From assembly GCA_001898255.1 (NCBI GenBank), contig MKTK01000010.1, forward strand, positions 1 through 64,000: a stretch of 64,000 nt of DNA, given 5' to 3'. The stretch comes from Chryseobacterium sp. 39-10 (GTDB lineage: Bacteria > Bacteroidota > Bacteroidia > Flavobacteriales > Weeksellaceae). Position numbers and translations under genes: made by a program. The notes beneath the pieces were generated by a model. It did not search any database and was not told the DNA's origin. It saw only the letters and a program-made list of their open reading frames with translations. Below are positions 10,049 to 20,268 of this stretch, piece by piece (the stretch's first letter is position 1; each line of letters begins with the position of its first letter).

Positions 10049-11317
10049 TTAGAGTTTCGCCTGCTTTTTGGCACCATCCTCAACTATTTTTTTAACAATC
10101 ATTTCCGACGCATTGGGTTGAGAATTGATAAACTGTGCAGCATTTTCGCCCATTATTCTCCTTGCATCATCATTCTCTAAAAGCTGCAAAATAAAGGGTG
10201 CCGCAAAAAATTCGTCCTCAAAAGATTTTCCTCCATTTTGAGCAATCAGTTCATCGGCTTCAGGATTTTTGCGATACTGGTTACCAAAAAACACAGGCAC
10301 GCCAAATGTTGCCGCTTCCAAAATATTGTGCAATCCTTTTGAATGAAATCCTCCACCCACAACCACTACATCTGCGTAAGAATAGATTTTGGAAAGCAAA
10401 CCGATACAATCGATAATTAAAACCTGCGCCCGCTCAAATTGTATCGTACTCGAATCTGTAAGTTGGGAGTAAAGCAGCGCGTGTGGAAAAATCGCCTTCA
10501 GATGATCCACTCTTTTAAGGTCGTGCGGCGCAATGATTATTTTAACATCCTTGTTCTTAGAAGCAAGAATTTCGGCAATCCGCTCTTCCACTTCCCAGGA
10601 ACTTCCGAATACAATGGTTTTTTTGTTTTGTTTAAAATCCGCAATGTAAGGCACTTTGTTATCACGATCGCGCAGTTGCTTTACCCTGTCGAATCGCGTA
10701 TCGCCTGCTGTTGATGAATGAGTAAGCCCTAAACCTTTAGCCAGTGCTGTAGAGTGTTGGGTTTGATGAAAAAACCAATCCACATCTTTCTTAAGCTGCT
10801 GCACAAACCAGTTGCCATACATTTTGAAGAAAATCTGGGTTTCATAAAAAAGGGCAGAAACAACGTATATTTTCGCGTTCTGCTTCTTTAGTTCTGCTAA
10901 AAGATTATACCAATATTCATATTTAACGGTGATGAAAATTTCAGTGTTGAAATTCGCGGCAAATCGCTGAACATCCAGTTTCCTATCGAGCGGAAGATAA
11001 CAAACAACGTCCGCAACATTATTTTTTCTTATGACATGATCGTAACCCGATGGTGAAAAAAAAGTGATAAGTATTTTATATTGGGGAAACTGGTGCTTCA
11101 ATTTTTCCAAGACCGGAAGTCCCTGTTCGTACTCGCCTAAGCTTGCAGCGTGCATCCAAATCACCTTGTCCTGTGACGAAAATTTTGAACTTACGATTCT
11201 GTTATTTTGTCGTCTTCCGGCTAATCCTTTCTTCAGTTTATAATTAAAGATAGCGCCGATTTTCATTCCGAAAATCAAAAGCGAAATAAATATGTTGTAA
11301 AGAAATTTCATCATCAT
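10049..11317 (-). CDS. waaA: 3-deoxy-D-manno-octulosonic acid (Kdo) transferase
   Basis: IWMHAASLGEYEQGLPVLEKLK and GGGFHSKGLHNILEAATFGVPVFFG motifs typical of KdtA/WaaA. Confidence 0.9.
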   Translation of the reverse strand: MMMKFLYNIFISLLIFGMKIGAIFNYKLKKGLAGRRQNNRIVSSKFSSQDKVIWMHAASLGEYEQGLPVLEKLKHQFPQYKILITFFSPSGYDHVIRKNNVADVVCYLPLDRKLDVQRFAANFNTEIFITVKYEYWYNLLAELKKQNAKIYVVSALFYETQIFFKMYGNWFVQQLKKDVDWFFHQTQHSTALAKGLGLTHSSTAGDTRFDRVKQLRDRDNKVPYIADFKQNKKTIVFGSSWEVEERIAEILASKNKDVKIIIAPHDLKRVDHLKAIFPHALLYSQLTDSSTIQFERAQVLIIDCIGLLSKIYSYADVVVVGGGFHSKGLHNILEAATFGVPVFFGNQYRKNPEADELIAQNGGKSFEDEFFAAPFILQLLENDDARRIMGENAAQFINSQPNASEMIVKKIVEDGAKKQAKL

Positions 11318-11342
11318 TACAAAGAGGTAACCAATTCGGAAG

Positions 11343-12050
11343 CTACCCTATTCTTTTCAAAAATCTTAATTGATGGGTATGTTGGTTAAGCTCTTTATTA
11401 AAAATACCGGAAGAATCGAGTACGTCAATGCGCACCTTTCCGAAAGCATGAATGATTTTCTGATCTTCCAACATGATCCCAACATGGGAAATTTTTCCTT
11501 CTTTATTTTCGAAAAAGGCCAAATCTCCGGGTACTGCCTCTTCCAAAAAATCGAGCACGGTTCCCAATTCCGCTTGCTGATGCGCTTCACGAGGCAATCT
11601 GATGCCATGAACTTTGTACACCAATTGGGAAAAGCCGCTGCAGTCGATGCCAAAAAAGCTTCTTCCACTCCATAGATAGGGAACATTTAGAAATTGTAAT
11701 GCAGTGCTGGCAACGCTGCCAATTTCTTTTGCTAAAAGATTGCCTGTCTCCGAATGTAACTCACTCCCGATTGATAGCAAAGTTGAACCATCCATAAGGT
11801 CGTAAACACCAAAAAGTCGATTGACAATTTCTGTTTTTCTTTGTGCAAAATCTTCATCGGATATAGGCGCAATCTGCTTAAGATCAACCCATCCTTCATA
11901 ATCATCAAAATCAATTTTAATTTTTGCGAAGCTGCCAATTGTTTCCAAAATCTCACAACTCTCTCCATACAGAAGCTGTGTGGTCATTTCTGATTGATGT
12001 GAATTTTCTGCCCGAATGGGTGCCACAGAAACTGTGCAAAGTGATTTCAT
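11343..12050 (-). CDS. C40 (NlpC/P60) peptidase with N-terminal SH3-like domain
   Basis: PYLWSGRSFFGIDCSGFSQLVYK...GDLAFFENKEGKISHVGIML catalytic Cys/His motifs. Confidence 0.9.
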   Translation of the reverse strand: MKSLCTVSVAPIRAENSHQSEMTTQLLYGESCEILETIGSFAKIKIDFDDYEGWVDLKQIAPISDEDFAQRKTEIVNRLFGVYDLMDGSTLLSIGSELHSETGNLLAKEIGSVASTALQFLNVPYLWSGRSFFGIDCSGFSQLVYKVHGIRLPREAHQQAELGTVLDFLEEAVPGDLAFFENKEGKISHVGIMLEDQKIIHAFGKVRIDVLDSSGIFNKELNQHTHQLRFLKRIG

Positions 12051-12110
12051 GTAAGATTAGTGTTTTGCAAAATGGGTACAACAATGATTATGCTGAAAAC
12101 GGCGCATTAT

Positions 12111-12758
12111 TTACTTCATTCGCATCAAATTTACACCGTCGCGCAAAGGTAAAATAAGATTTTCAAAATCTTCGTCTTGGGCGATTAAACTGTTGAGTTC
12201 CTTAATCCTTTGGGTTGCCTTTTGTTTTGGATTCTCTTCCAACACTTTCCCATACCAAAGTACATTGTCAAACAAAACCACTGATCCACTGCGCAAATGA
12301 GGTTTGATAAGCGCCAAATATTCAACATAATTTTCCTTATCGGCATCGATAAATACTAAATCGAATAAGGTTTTGTTGTCAGCTAAAAAATCTCTGGCAT
12401 CTTGGAGGCGAAAATCAATTTGATTTGAAAAAACACTCTCCTCAAAATATTTTCTTGGTAAATATGCTAACTCCTGATTAACATCCAGAGTGATGATTTT
12501 TCCGTCCTTTTTTAAACCTTCTGCCAAGCAAAGTGTAGCATAACCCGTAAAAGTGCCGATCTCCAGAATATTTTTTGGCTGCAACATTTTCGATAAAATA
12601 CTGAGAAGCCGACCCTGCTGATAACCAGAAATCATGTGAGGTTGTGTTGTCTTTCGGAAGGTTTCCTTGCGGAGCCGCTTTAGGATATCGGGTTCTGAGG
12701 AAGCATGGCTTTCTAAGTAGCGATCCATCTCAGGGCTTATTTCTTCGAAGAAACTCAT
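12111..12758 (-). CDS. O-methyltransferase
   Basis: ILEIGTFTGYATLCLAEGL...LVFIDADKENYVEYL...VVLFDNVLWYGKV, class I SAM O-MT family. Confidence 0.9.
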   Translation of the reverse strand: MSFFEEISPEMDRYLESHASSEPDILKRLRKETFRKTTQPHMISGYQQGRLLSILSKMLQPKNILEIGTFTGYATLCLAEGLKKDGKIITLDVNQELAYLPRKYFEESVFSNQIDFRLQDARDFLADNKTLFDLVFIDADKENYVEYLALIKPHLRSGSVVLFDNVLWYGKVLEENPKQKATQRIKELNSLIAQDEDFENLILPLRDGVNLMRMK

Positions 12759-12794
12759 GATTGAATTTTATTCAAATATAAGGATAAAAAGTAA

Positions 12795-12831
12795 AAAACG
12801 TTGCTGATCAATAAAGTTCAGCAACGTTTTA
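12795..12831 (-). terminator. Rho-independent terminator region upstream of the OmpA gene
   Basis: aaaacgttgctga...tcagcaacgtttt perfect stem with T tract on the minus strand. Confidence 0.7.
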
Positions 12832-12848
12832 GGGTTCAATTATTCATT

Positions 12849-13682
12849 TTATTTTACCGGGGCAATATCCATTAATTTCATAAACTCATCAAGTTTAGGC
12901 ATAATGATAATTTCGGTTCTACGGTTTTCGGCTCTTCCGGAAACAGATGCATTGGTGGTTTTCGGGTTGTATTCGCTTCTTCCACCTGCGGTAATTCTCG
13001 CCGGATTTACGCCAAACTGTGTCTGCAATATTTTCGCCATGGATGTTGCACGAAGCGCAGAAAGATCCCAGTTGTCTTTTGGTAAATTAGCAGAGTTTAA
13101 AGGAACATTATCGGTATTCCCTTCGATGAGTACTGAATAGGTGTCATAATCGTTAATCACTTTTGCCACTTTACCCAAAACGTCCGCTGCTGCAGGTAGC
13201 ACATTGTAATCGCCGGTTTTGTACAACATTTTGTCGGAGAGGGAAATCATCACCACCCCTTTCAAAACTTTTACTTGTACGTCCTGATCTGCGACATTGT
13301 CTAACGATCTCTTCAAACGGTTAGAAAGTGCTAAATTCAAACTATCGTTTTTCGAATTGGTAGAAATAAGCTGTTTGATGTATTTGTTTGATGAATTGAT
13401 TTCACCAATCAGTTTATCAATGTTGGCAGAACCTTTTCCTGTGTTTGCCAAACAAGCGTCCAACGAGGTTTTCAACGCATTATTTTGATCCTTCAGCAAG
13501 TTGTTTTCGCCGGTTAATCCGGAATTGGTGGCTTTCAGATCCTGGATTTCTCTCTGTCGCTCACCAACATTAGTGATGCATTGTTTATAATTTTCATTCA
13601 GTGCGTCGAATTGTTTTTTACTGACGCAGGAAGTCATCGTTACTGCCATTATACCAACGGCAAAAATTTTCCCTAAATTCAT
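12849..13682 (-). CDS. OmpA family lipoprotein
   Basis: Lipobox TMTSC; C-terminal OmpA domain (VLIEGNTDNVPLN...NWDLSALRATSMAKIL...AGGRSEYNPKTTN...NRRTEIIIMP). Confidence 0.9.
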   Translation of the reverse strand: MNLGKIFAVGIMAVTMTSCVSKKQFDALNENYKQCITNVGERQREIQDLKATNSGLTGENNLLKDQNNALKTSLDACLANTGKGSANIDKLIGEINSSNKYIKQLISTNSKNDSLNLALSNRLKRSLDNVADQDVQVKVLKGVVMISLSDKMLYKTGDYNVLPAAADVLGKVAKVINDYDTYSVLIEGNTDNVPLNSANLPKDNWDLSALRATSMAKILQTQFGVNPARITAGGRSEYNPKTTNASVSGRAENRRTEIIIMPKLDEFMKLMDIAPVK

Positions 13683-13740
13683 AACTCTTTATTTTGTAAG
13701 GTCAAAAATAGAGAATTCAATTTAAAGAGATGGCTTATCT

Positions 13741-14691
13741 TTGCTTAAATATTTCTTAAAATTGCTTACCCCAAAAGATTTCGAACACTCGCTTCGTCAG
13801 CTTCTTCCAAATCCGGAGGATCATACTTTTTTGCTTGCTGTGAGTGGTGGAGTAGATTCCATGGTATTGCTTGATCTTTTCAGGTCATTGAATTTTGGTT
13901 TTCAGGTAGCGCATGTCAACTATCATCTTCGAGGTGACGATTCTAATGCTGATCAGCAACTGGTGCAAGATTACTGTACAAAACATCATATCAAGTTTCA
14001 TCTTTACGAAGTTTCAGAGAAAGACGAACGCCCACAGCATTCCATCCAAAATTGGGCAAGAAACCTTCGTTACGCGTTTTTCGCCAAGGTTCGCCACGAG
14101 GAAAAAATAGATTTTTTAGTGACGGCGCACCACCTCAATGATCAATTAGAAACCTTCTTGATTAACCTTTCGCGTGGAACAGGAATTAAAGGACTAACAG
14201 GAATTCCCGCCAATGACAATCAGCTACTTAGACCATTGCTTCACTTTACCAAAGAGGAGCTTTACGATTTTGCCAACCTGCATCAAATTGCTTTTCGGGA
14301 AGATCTCTCGAACATGAAAAATGATTACTTGCGAAACCGCGTTCGACACAATACCGTTCCAGAACTCACCCAACTTAATCCTCAATTCTTGATACAGTTT
14401 GGAGCAACCATTTCTCATCTAAAACAATCTAACCAATTTATCGAAAATAGTGTTAATAAAGCTTTCTCAGCAGTAATTATGAAAAACCTAGACAATGGTT
14501 TTGTCATCGACAAAAAGAAATTGATGGAGCATGATCCTTTCTTGGTGCGAGAAATCATGCGCAAACTTGGATTTGCAGGTGATGAAATCGGTAAAGTAAT
14601 TGGTGCGGAAAACGGCAAATTGTTCCGCAGCAAAAGCTTTGAGCTTCAGATTTCAAAAAACGAAATCACTTGCTGTCGCCGAACGGTTTAG
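13741..14691 (+). CDS. tilS: tRNA(Ile)-lysidine synthetase TilS (true start may be TTG 13762)
   Basis: LLAVSGGVDSMVLLDLF PP-loop, HHLNDQLETFLINLSRGTGIKGLTGI. Confidence 0.92.
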   Translation: MLKYFLKLLTPKDFEHSLRQLLPNPEDHTFLLAVSGGVDSMVLLDLFRSLNFGFQVAHVNYHLRGDDSNADQQLVQDYCTKHHIKFHLYEVSEKDERPQHSIQNWARNLRYAFFAKVRHEEKIDFLVTAHHLNDQLETFLINLSRGTGIKGLTGIPANDNQLLRPLLHFTKEELYDFANLHQIAFREDLSNMKNDYLRNRVRHNTVPELTQLNPQFLIQFGATISHLKQSNQFIENSVNKAFSAVIMKNLDNGFVIDKKKLMEHDPFLVREIMRKLGFAGDEIGKVIGAENGKLFRSKSFELQISKNEITCCRRTV

Positions 14692-14706
14692 TAAAATCAA
14701 ATTGCG

Positions 14707-14714
14707 TATTTTTG
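14707..14714 (+). promoter_or_regulatory. -7 box for the DsbD-like gene
   Basis: TATTTTTG (TAnnTTTG); no clean -33 TTG found. Confidence 0.35.
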
Positions 14715-14736
14715 GCATTCTTAAAGAAAAGTCTAA

Positions 14737-16800
14737 ATGAAACTTAAAAACTTTATTCTTCTGATGCTTGCACTACTTTCTTCTGTAGTTTCTGCTCAGA
14801 TTAAAGATCCAGTCAAATTTAAATATACTGTAAATACTTTGGCCAATGGCGAGTACGAAGCTGTTCTTACCGCATCGGTCGACAAAGGATGGCATATTTA
14901 CTCTCAGGATTTGCCACAGGATTCGGGAATTCCCACCGAGATGAAGGTAAGTTCCAAAGACGGCATCACCCTGATAGGAAAGGTGGTGGAAGCGGGCAAA
15001 AAGCACAGCGAATTCTCGGAAGCGTTTGGTGCACAGATCGTTTATTACTCGAATACCGCGCAGTTTAAACAAAAATTTAAACTCAAAGATAAGGTGAAAT
15101 CGGCCCTTGTTGTTGCAGAAATTACTTATCAAACCTGTGACGACCGCATTTGTCTTGCTCCCAATACCCTTGAGTTTGAACAAAAAGTAACCAACTCTCC
15201 CGAAGCAGGAACCATCGAAGATAAAGCAGCAGCTGCAACCACGTCAGCTGATTCGGCAACTGCCATTCCTGTCCCAGTGGAGACCAATGCTACCGTATTA
15301 CCATCAGTAAAAGCTTTACCTCAAGGATTAAAAGTCGCAAGTATTGATCCTGAAAATCCATTAACAGATTGCGGCGTTGCTCAGCAGAAAAACAGCGAAA
15401 ATTTCCTCACTTATCTTTTATTGGGGTTTTTTGGCGGACTTATCGCGTTGCTTACGCCATGCGTTTTTCCGATGATTCCGCTTACGGTTTCATTCTTTAC
15501 AAAAGGTAAAAAAGATCAGGTGAAAGGCAAAAGAGATGCGCTTATTTATGGATTTTTTATTCTACTCATCTTTGTTTTGCTGAGTGTACCTTTTCATATC
15601 ATCGACGGAATTGCGGGGAATATTTTTAATGAAATTTCCACATCTGTGGGACTCAACATCTTCTTCTTTATCATTTTCCTGTTTTTTGCAGGCAGCTTTT
15701 TTGGCTACTACGACATCACATTGCCGAGTTCAATTGCCAATAAATCTTCAAAAGCAGAGGAAGCAGGTGGGTTAATCGGTATTTTCTTTATGGCACTTAC
15801 ACTGGTTATTGTGTCATTTTCTTGTACAGGACCCATTTTGGGAAGCTTGTTGGGAAGCGCCGTTACAGGTTCTGCCAATGTGCCACTTTTACTTACCTAT
15901 GCTCTGGCAGGGTTCGGTTTAAGCTGGGCTATTGTTTTCGGACTTTTGGCATTGTTTCCGCAAGCACTTCAAAGTTTGCCAAAATCTGGTGGCTGGATGA
16001 ACACGGTGAAAGTAGTGTTAGGATTTATTGAATTGGCATTGGCATTAAAATTTTTGTCGAAAGCAGATTTGGTATCCAAAACGTTCATCCTGAAGCGAGA
16101 ATTGTTCATTATTTTATGGATTATTATTGCGATCGGTTTGGTTCTTTATCTCTTCGGAAAAATAAGATTTCCGCATGATGATAAGAAACCCAAGGTTTCT
16201 TTAACGCGAAAAATATTGGGTGTTTTAGGAATTGGTTTTGTCGTTTACCTTATTCAAGGGTTGTTTCCTGCAGAGCGACCAAAACTTCAACATTTAAGCG
16301 GAATTTTGCCACCAATCAATGTTAGTTATCTGCATGAGGAAAAAGACGGGATTTTAGGAATGCATCCTGCACACGATTACTACAAAGCCATTGAGATCGC
16401 CAAGAAAGAAAACAAACCTTTACTGATTGATTTTACCGGCTATGGTTGCGAAAACTGCCGTAAGATGGAAGAGTTTGTGTGGAGTGAGCCGGATATTCTG
16501 CCAATCCTTCAAAACGAGGTTGTACTTGCTTCCCTTTATGTTGACGATAAAGAACAATTGCCGGAAGGCGAACAAACCGCAGTGGATATGGGCAATGGCC
16601 AAAAGAAAAAAATTAGAACCATTGGTGACCGCTGGTCGCTGTTTCAGCAGCTCAATTTCAACAATAATTCGCAGCCACACTACGTGCTGGTAACGCCAGA
16701 TGGACAGGTGATTAATCGTCCTGTTTCCGGATACATGCCCAAAGAAGATTTCAAAAATTTCCTCAAATGCGGAATCGATTTCTTTAAACAGCGAAAGTAA
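14737..16800 (+). CDS. DsbD-like thiol:disulfide interchange protein (DsbD N-domain, TM domain, C-terminal thioredoxin)
   Basis: Signal peptide; TPCVFPMIPLTVSFF TM motif; DFTGYGCENCRKME thioredoxin CxxC. Confidence 0.92.
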   Translation: MKLKNFILLMLALLSSVVSAQIKDPVKFKYTVNTLANGEYEAVLTASVDKGWHIYSQDLPQDSGIPTEMKVSSKDGITLIGKVVEAGKKHSEFSEAFGAQIVYYSNTAQFKQKFKLKDKVKSALVVAEITYQTCDDRICLAPNTLEFEQKVTNSPEAGTIEDKAAAATTSADSATAIPVPVETNATVLPSVKALPQGLKVASIDPENPLTDCGVAQQKNSENFLTYLLLGFFGGLIALLTPCVFPMIPLTVSFFTKGKKDQVKGKRDALIYGFFILLIFVLLSVPFHIIDGIAGNIFNEISTSVGLNIFFFIIFLFFAGSFFGYYDITLPSSIANKSSKAEEAGGLIGIFFMALTLVIVSFSCTGPILGSLLGSAVTGSANVPLLLTYALAGFGLSWAIVFGLLALFPQALQSLPKSGGWMNTVKVVLGFIELALALKFLSKADLVSKTFILKRELFIILWIIIAIGLVLYLFGKIRFPHDDKKPKVSLTRKILGVLGIGFVVYLIQGLFPAERPKLQHLSGILPPINVSYLHEEKDGILGMHPAHDYYKAIEIAKKENKPLLIDFTGYGCENCRKMEEFVWSEPDILPILQNEVVLASLYVDDKEQLPEGEQTAVDMGNGQKKKIRTIGDRWSLFQQLNFNNNSQPHYVLVTPDGQVINRPVSGYMPKEDFKNFLKCGIDFFKQRK

Positions 16801-16982
16801 GGTTTGTCACCAAGTAGAAGAGAGAAGTACTTTATAACCTCTGATAAAAGATTTGTACAATGATGAATGTACTATTAGATCATCATATAGAAAATTGCAA
16901 AAAGAATTTGGTGGAGGGATGTATCATTTGTTCCGTATTATCTTAATGATTGATAGAGTAACTCCCACTCCCTTTAATATCC

Positions 16983-18507
16983 ATGTACTATTCAAAATCT
17001 ATACTTTTCATTTTCTTTCTTTGGGCTACCCTTTGCTTTGGGCAGCAAAAACTTAATCCCCAAACATCAAAGAGGTTTGAGTATTACAAAACTCTGGTCA
17101 ATACGACCATGAAAGATTATGCTGCGAATTCTGAAGAATTGCTGAAAAACGCACAAACCGCTGAAGAGCAATCGTTTGCCAATTATATCGTAGGGAGTTC
17201 AAGGTATCGGGATGGGCTCTATCTTCAGGCCGTTAATTATTTTGAAAAAGCAGAAGAGTATGGAGAAAAAATCAAACTCGATCGAAACCCAGTTGGGTTA
17301 CACGAATAATTTGATGATGGCGTACCGAAGAGCCGGACTTTTGGAGCAATCCAATGATGCATGGAATAGGTATGTAGAATTAAGTAAGAAGTCTAAAAAT
17401 CCATTTAAAGAAGCAGATTACTATTATAATATTTCGAAGATCTACGATATTGATGGTGAATTTTGTAAATCTTCGGAAGCAAGGAAAAAATATTTGAGTT
17501 TAGTTCCTTCTGATGTCCAAAAGAAAGATCCCGATTACATTTTTGCGGTGTATGCCCAAAATGCTTTTGCACAGATGAAATGCGGAAAGCCAGACGAAGC
17601 CGATCAAAGTATTAAAAAAGCAGATGAAACCATTGTAAGCACTCCTGATAAAAACAATTCGTCTTTATATGAAATTTATGAGTTAGCCAATGCGATGCTT
17701 ACTTTAAAACGTGGAGAAACTGCACAAGCCAAAGAATTGTTCACAAATGCCTATGCAAAATCTAAAGAGAAAAATACGATAGCTGCTACGAAACTGATTT
17801 TAACTGAACGTTTAGCCGCAAAAATAGATTCACCTGAAGAACAATTGTCGTTATTAAAGGAAGTGGATGAAATTGCAAAAAAAGAAACCCTCAGCACGCA
17901 GCAACTTACAAAATACGAAACTGTAAAATCTAAGTCAAAAATTCAGAAAGAAAAGAATAAAACGGCAATTTGGCTTACGGTGAGTGCATTTTCATTGATT
18001 GGAATTATTTCTCTGTTTCTGTATAACCGTCAAAAAAACAAAAAAATCCAAATCGCTTACGAGAAAATTATTAAAAATTTAGACCAAAAAAACAGCCCCA
18101 AACAAAATACATCCATTGTCACTTCCACAGAAAATAAAGATATTGAAAGTGATAAAAAGATTATAAAACAACTGGAAATGTTGGAGCAGAGGCAGTTTTT
18201 CACCACTCAGAATATGTCTGCATCGCAAATGGCCGTTTTGCTTAAAATTACACCCAGAAACCTTAGTTCCATTTTAAAGAAATACAGAAATGAAGATTTC
18301 TATAATTATCTTAATAACATGAGGATTGATTATTTTACCGCCATCGTTCGCAATAATCCGAAATACCGGAATTATAAAATATCAGTTTTGTCGGAGATGG
18401 TTGGTTACAGCTCTCACAGTCAGTTCGCTATTAATTTCAAAAACAGGACCGGTATTACTCCATCACAATACATTTCATTTTTGGAAAAAGAACAGGTTCC
18501 ACTCTGA
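16983..18507 (+). pseudogene. TPR - TM - AraC-type HTH regulator, apparently split by a +1 frameshift near 17266-17271
   Basis: ORF 16983..17309 carries a signal peptide/TPR N-terminus; ORF 17212..18507 carries TPR, a TM (AIWLTVSAFSLIGIISLFLYN) and a C-terminal HTH (MSASQMAVLLKITPRNLSSILKKYRNEDFYNYLNNMRIDYF...GYSSHSQFAINFKNRTGITPSQYI); removing one A from the A6 run joins them. Confidence 0.75.
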
Positions 18508-18694
18508 TTCTACGACATTGAGGTTTATTTTTCTATCTTGCAAACATTGTCCCATTCCCTTACTGCGCAACCATAAAAAGTTAGATTTACAAAAAATTAG
18601 TACTGTAAATCAATATTTTATAAATTATTAGAGTTTTGGGATAAACGCCAAAACCAAATACCTTTCCTTTTAGGGCAAATCAAAATACGTTCTC

Positions 18695-18731
18695 TTTGTG
18701 CCATCAAAAACGATGATTCTTTAGGCACAAA
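18695..18731 (+). promoter_or_regulatory. Inverted repeat abutting a start codon
   Basis: TTTGTGCC-N21-GGCACAAA, whose last A is the A of ATG 18731. Confidence 0.4.
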
Positions 18732-19345
18732 TGAAAATTACATCTACCAAAACGATACATGCAGTATTTTCTGATTACAGAAAATATTCTTGTGTCGTTT
18801 TTTTTATATGCATTTCCGTTTTTTCGCGTGCCCAAATATACCAAGCCAGTAACTCATTACTGTACATTTCAGAGGGCACCTCTATTACTGAGATCAGTAA
18901 TGATAAGCAGACCGATAATACTGAGCAGCAACCGGGAAAAATTTTTGTCTCTAAAAATACATTGATATGTATTGATAACGATGCAACTTCTGCGGAAGTT
19001 GTTTTTATAGAATCTTCTAAAAAGAATTTTCCTGCGGAAAAGAATCTTGCTTCACTTCCCAAGCCGGTAAAAGTAAAATCGGAAGAAGTTGTCAAACCTA
19101 TCACGAATTCAGATTTCAAAATAGCAACCCAAACTTTCGATGCAAACTTTCGGAAGGGATCTGCTCATGAAAATAACGGCATTGTAAACACCAATGATCA
19201 CCTAAGGGGAATTATTGCAAAAATTGTTCTTGTCTATCCTCACCAGACACTTTGCAGACCAACTGATAATTTTTTCATCAAAATTGAAGATAACATAAAA
19301 AATGATGGAAACTCATTTTCCATTCGTCCTCCGCCTGCCATTTAG
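18731..19345 (+). CDS. Hypothetical protein with N-terminal hydrophobic segment
   Basis: 204 aa ORF with signal/TM-like N-terminus (YSCVVFFICISVFSRAQ), in line with flanking + strand genes. Confidence 0.65.
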   Translation: MKITSTKTIHAVFSDYRKYSCVVFFICISVFSRAQIYQASNSLLYISEGTSITEISNDKQTDNTEQQPGKIFVSKNTLICIDNDATSAEVVFIESSKKNFPAEKNLASLPKPVKVKSEEVVKPITNSDFKIATQTFDANFRKGSAHENNGIVNTNDHLRGIIAKIVLVYPHQTLCRPTDNFFIKIEDNIKNDGNSFSIRPPPAI

Positions 19346-19393
19346 CAAAAACGGACCTATTTATACATCTTTACATTTCAAAACAATAAAAAA

Positions 19394-20239
19394 ATGAACA
19401 AAAAAACATATGCAATTATTGCAATTTTACTCTATGGAACTGCTTTTTCCCAAGTTGGAATAAACACCGCAAATCCGCAAGGGATTTTTAACATTGATGC
19501 AGGAAAAGATAATCCTACATCGGGGTCGGCACATACCGCACAACAACAGTTGAACGATTTCACTGTTCTTGCCAATGGAAATACAGGAATTGGAACAATC
19601 AACCCAACTCAAAAATTGGAAATACAAACTAGTGGTACTGCTGCTGCACCTATTACAGGTTTTAAATTGGTGGATGGTAACCAAGGAGATGCAAAAGTTT
19701 TAACAAGCGACGCTAACGGAGTTGGAACGTGGAAGCTGATAACTGTGCCTGCAATTAAAGGTTCTTTTGTCAATGTGGGAACTCCGGCAGGGCGTGCTAA
19801 ACCAGATAAAAATGCAAGTGGTAAACCTTATGTTTACAGTGGTGCTTCAATCACGCTTATGCCGGGAACTTGGGCTGTTAATCTAGGTTTGACGATTCAG
19901 ACTAATATGACCAGCAGCCGAAGATTCTGGATGCATACTTATTCATCTTCCTCCAACACAAACAGAGATGCCATGGAAAATGTTGGGTTCAGCACCAATC
20001 TTCAAGGTGGTAACATTTTGGCTTCCGGCAATGTATTTGGAAGCCCGGACGCAACTACTGGCATGAATAACTATAGCATGGTACAGGGAGCAAAAATATT
20101 TACGGTACCTGCTGGCAGCGCACCTGTAACCATTTATTTTTGGTTTGATAACACCAACGAATCTTCGCAATACTGGGAGTTTTCTGCAGGAAACTGGGAG
20201 AATTATCTATTTGCAACAAAGGTTAACCTAACGAATTAG
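19394..20239 (+). CDS. Hypothetical exported protein (Flavobacteriia 'VGINTxNPQ' surface protein type)
   Basis: Signal peptide MNKKTYAIIAILLYGTAFSQVGINTANPQGIFNIDAG... Confidence 0.8.
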   Translation: MNKKTYAIIAILLYGTAFSQVGINTANPQGIFNIDAGKDNPTSGSAHTAQQQLNDFTVLANGNTGIGTINPTQKLEIQTSGTAAAPITGFKLVDGNQGDAKVLTSDANGVGTWKLITVPAIKGSFVNVGTPAGRAKPDKNASGKPYVYSGASITLMPGTWAVNLGLTIQTNMTSSRRFWMHTYSSSSNTNRDAMENVGFSTNLQGGNILASGNVFGSPDATTGMNNYSMVQGAKIFTVPAGSAPVTIYFWFDNTNESSQYWEFSAGNWENYLFATKVNLTN

Positions 20240-20268
20240 CCACCGTTTGAAAAATTATTATAAATCCA

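Noticed and set aside
16853-17056. 67-aa ORF before the AraC/TPR gene
   Set aside because: Overlaps the start of the regulator in another frame and has no signal or domain
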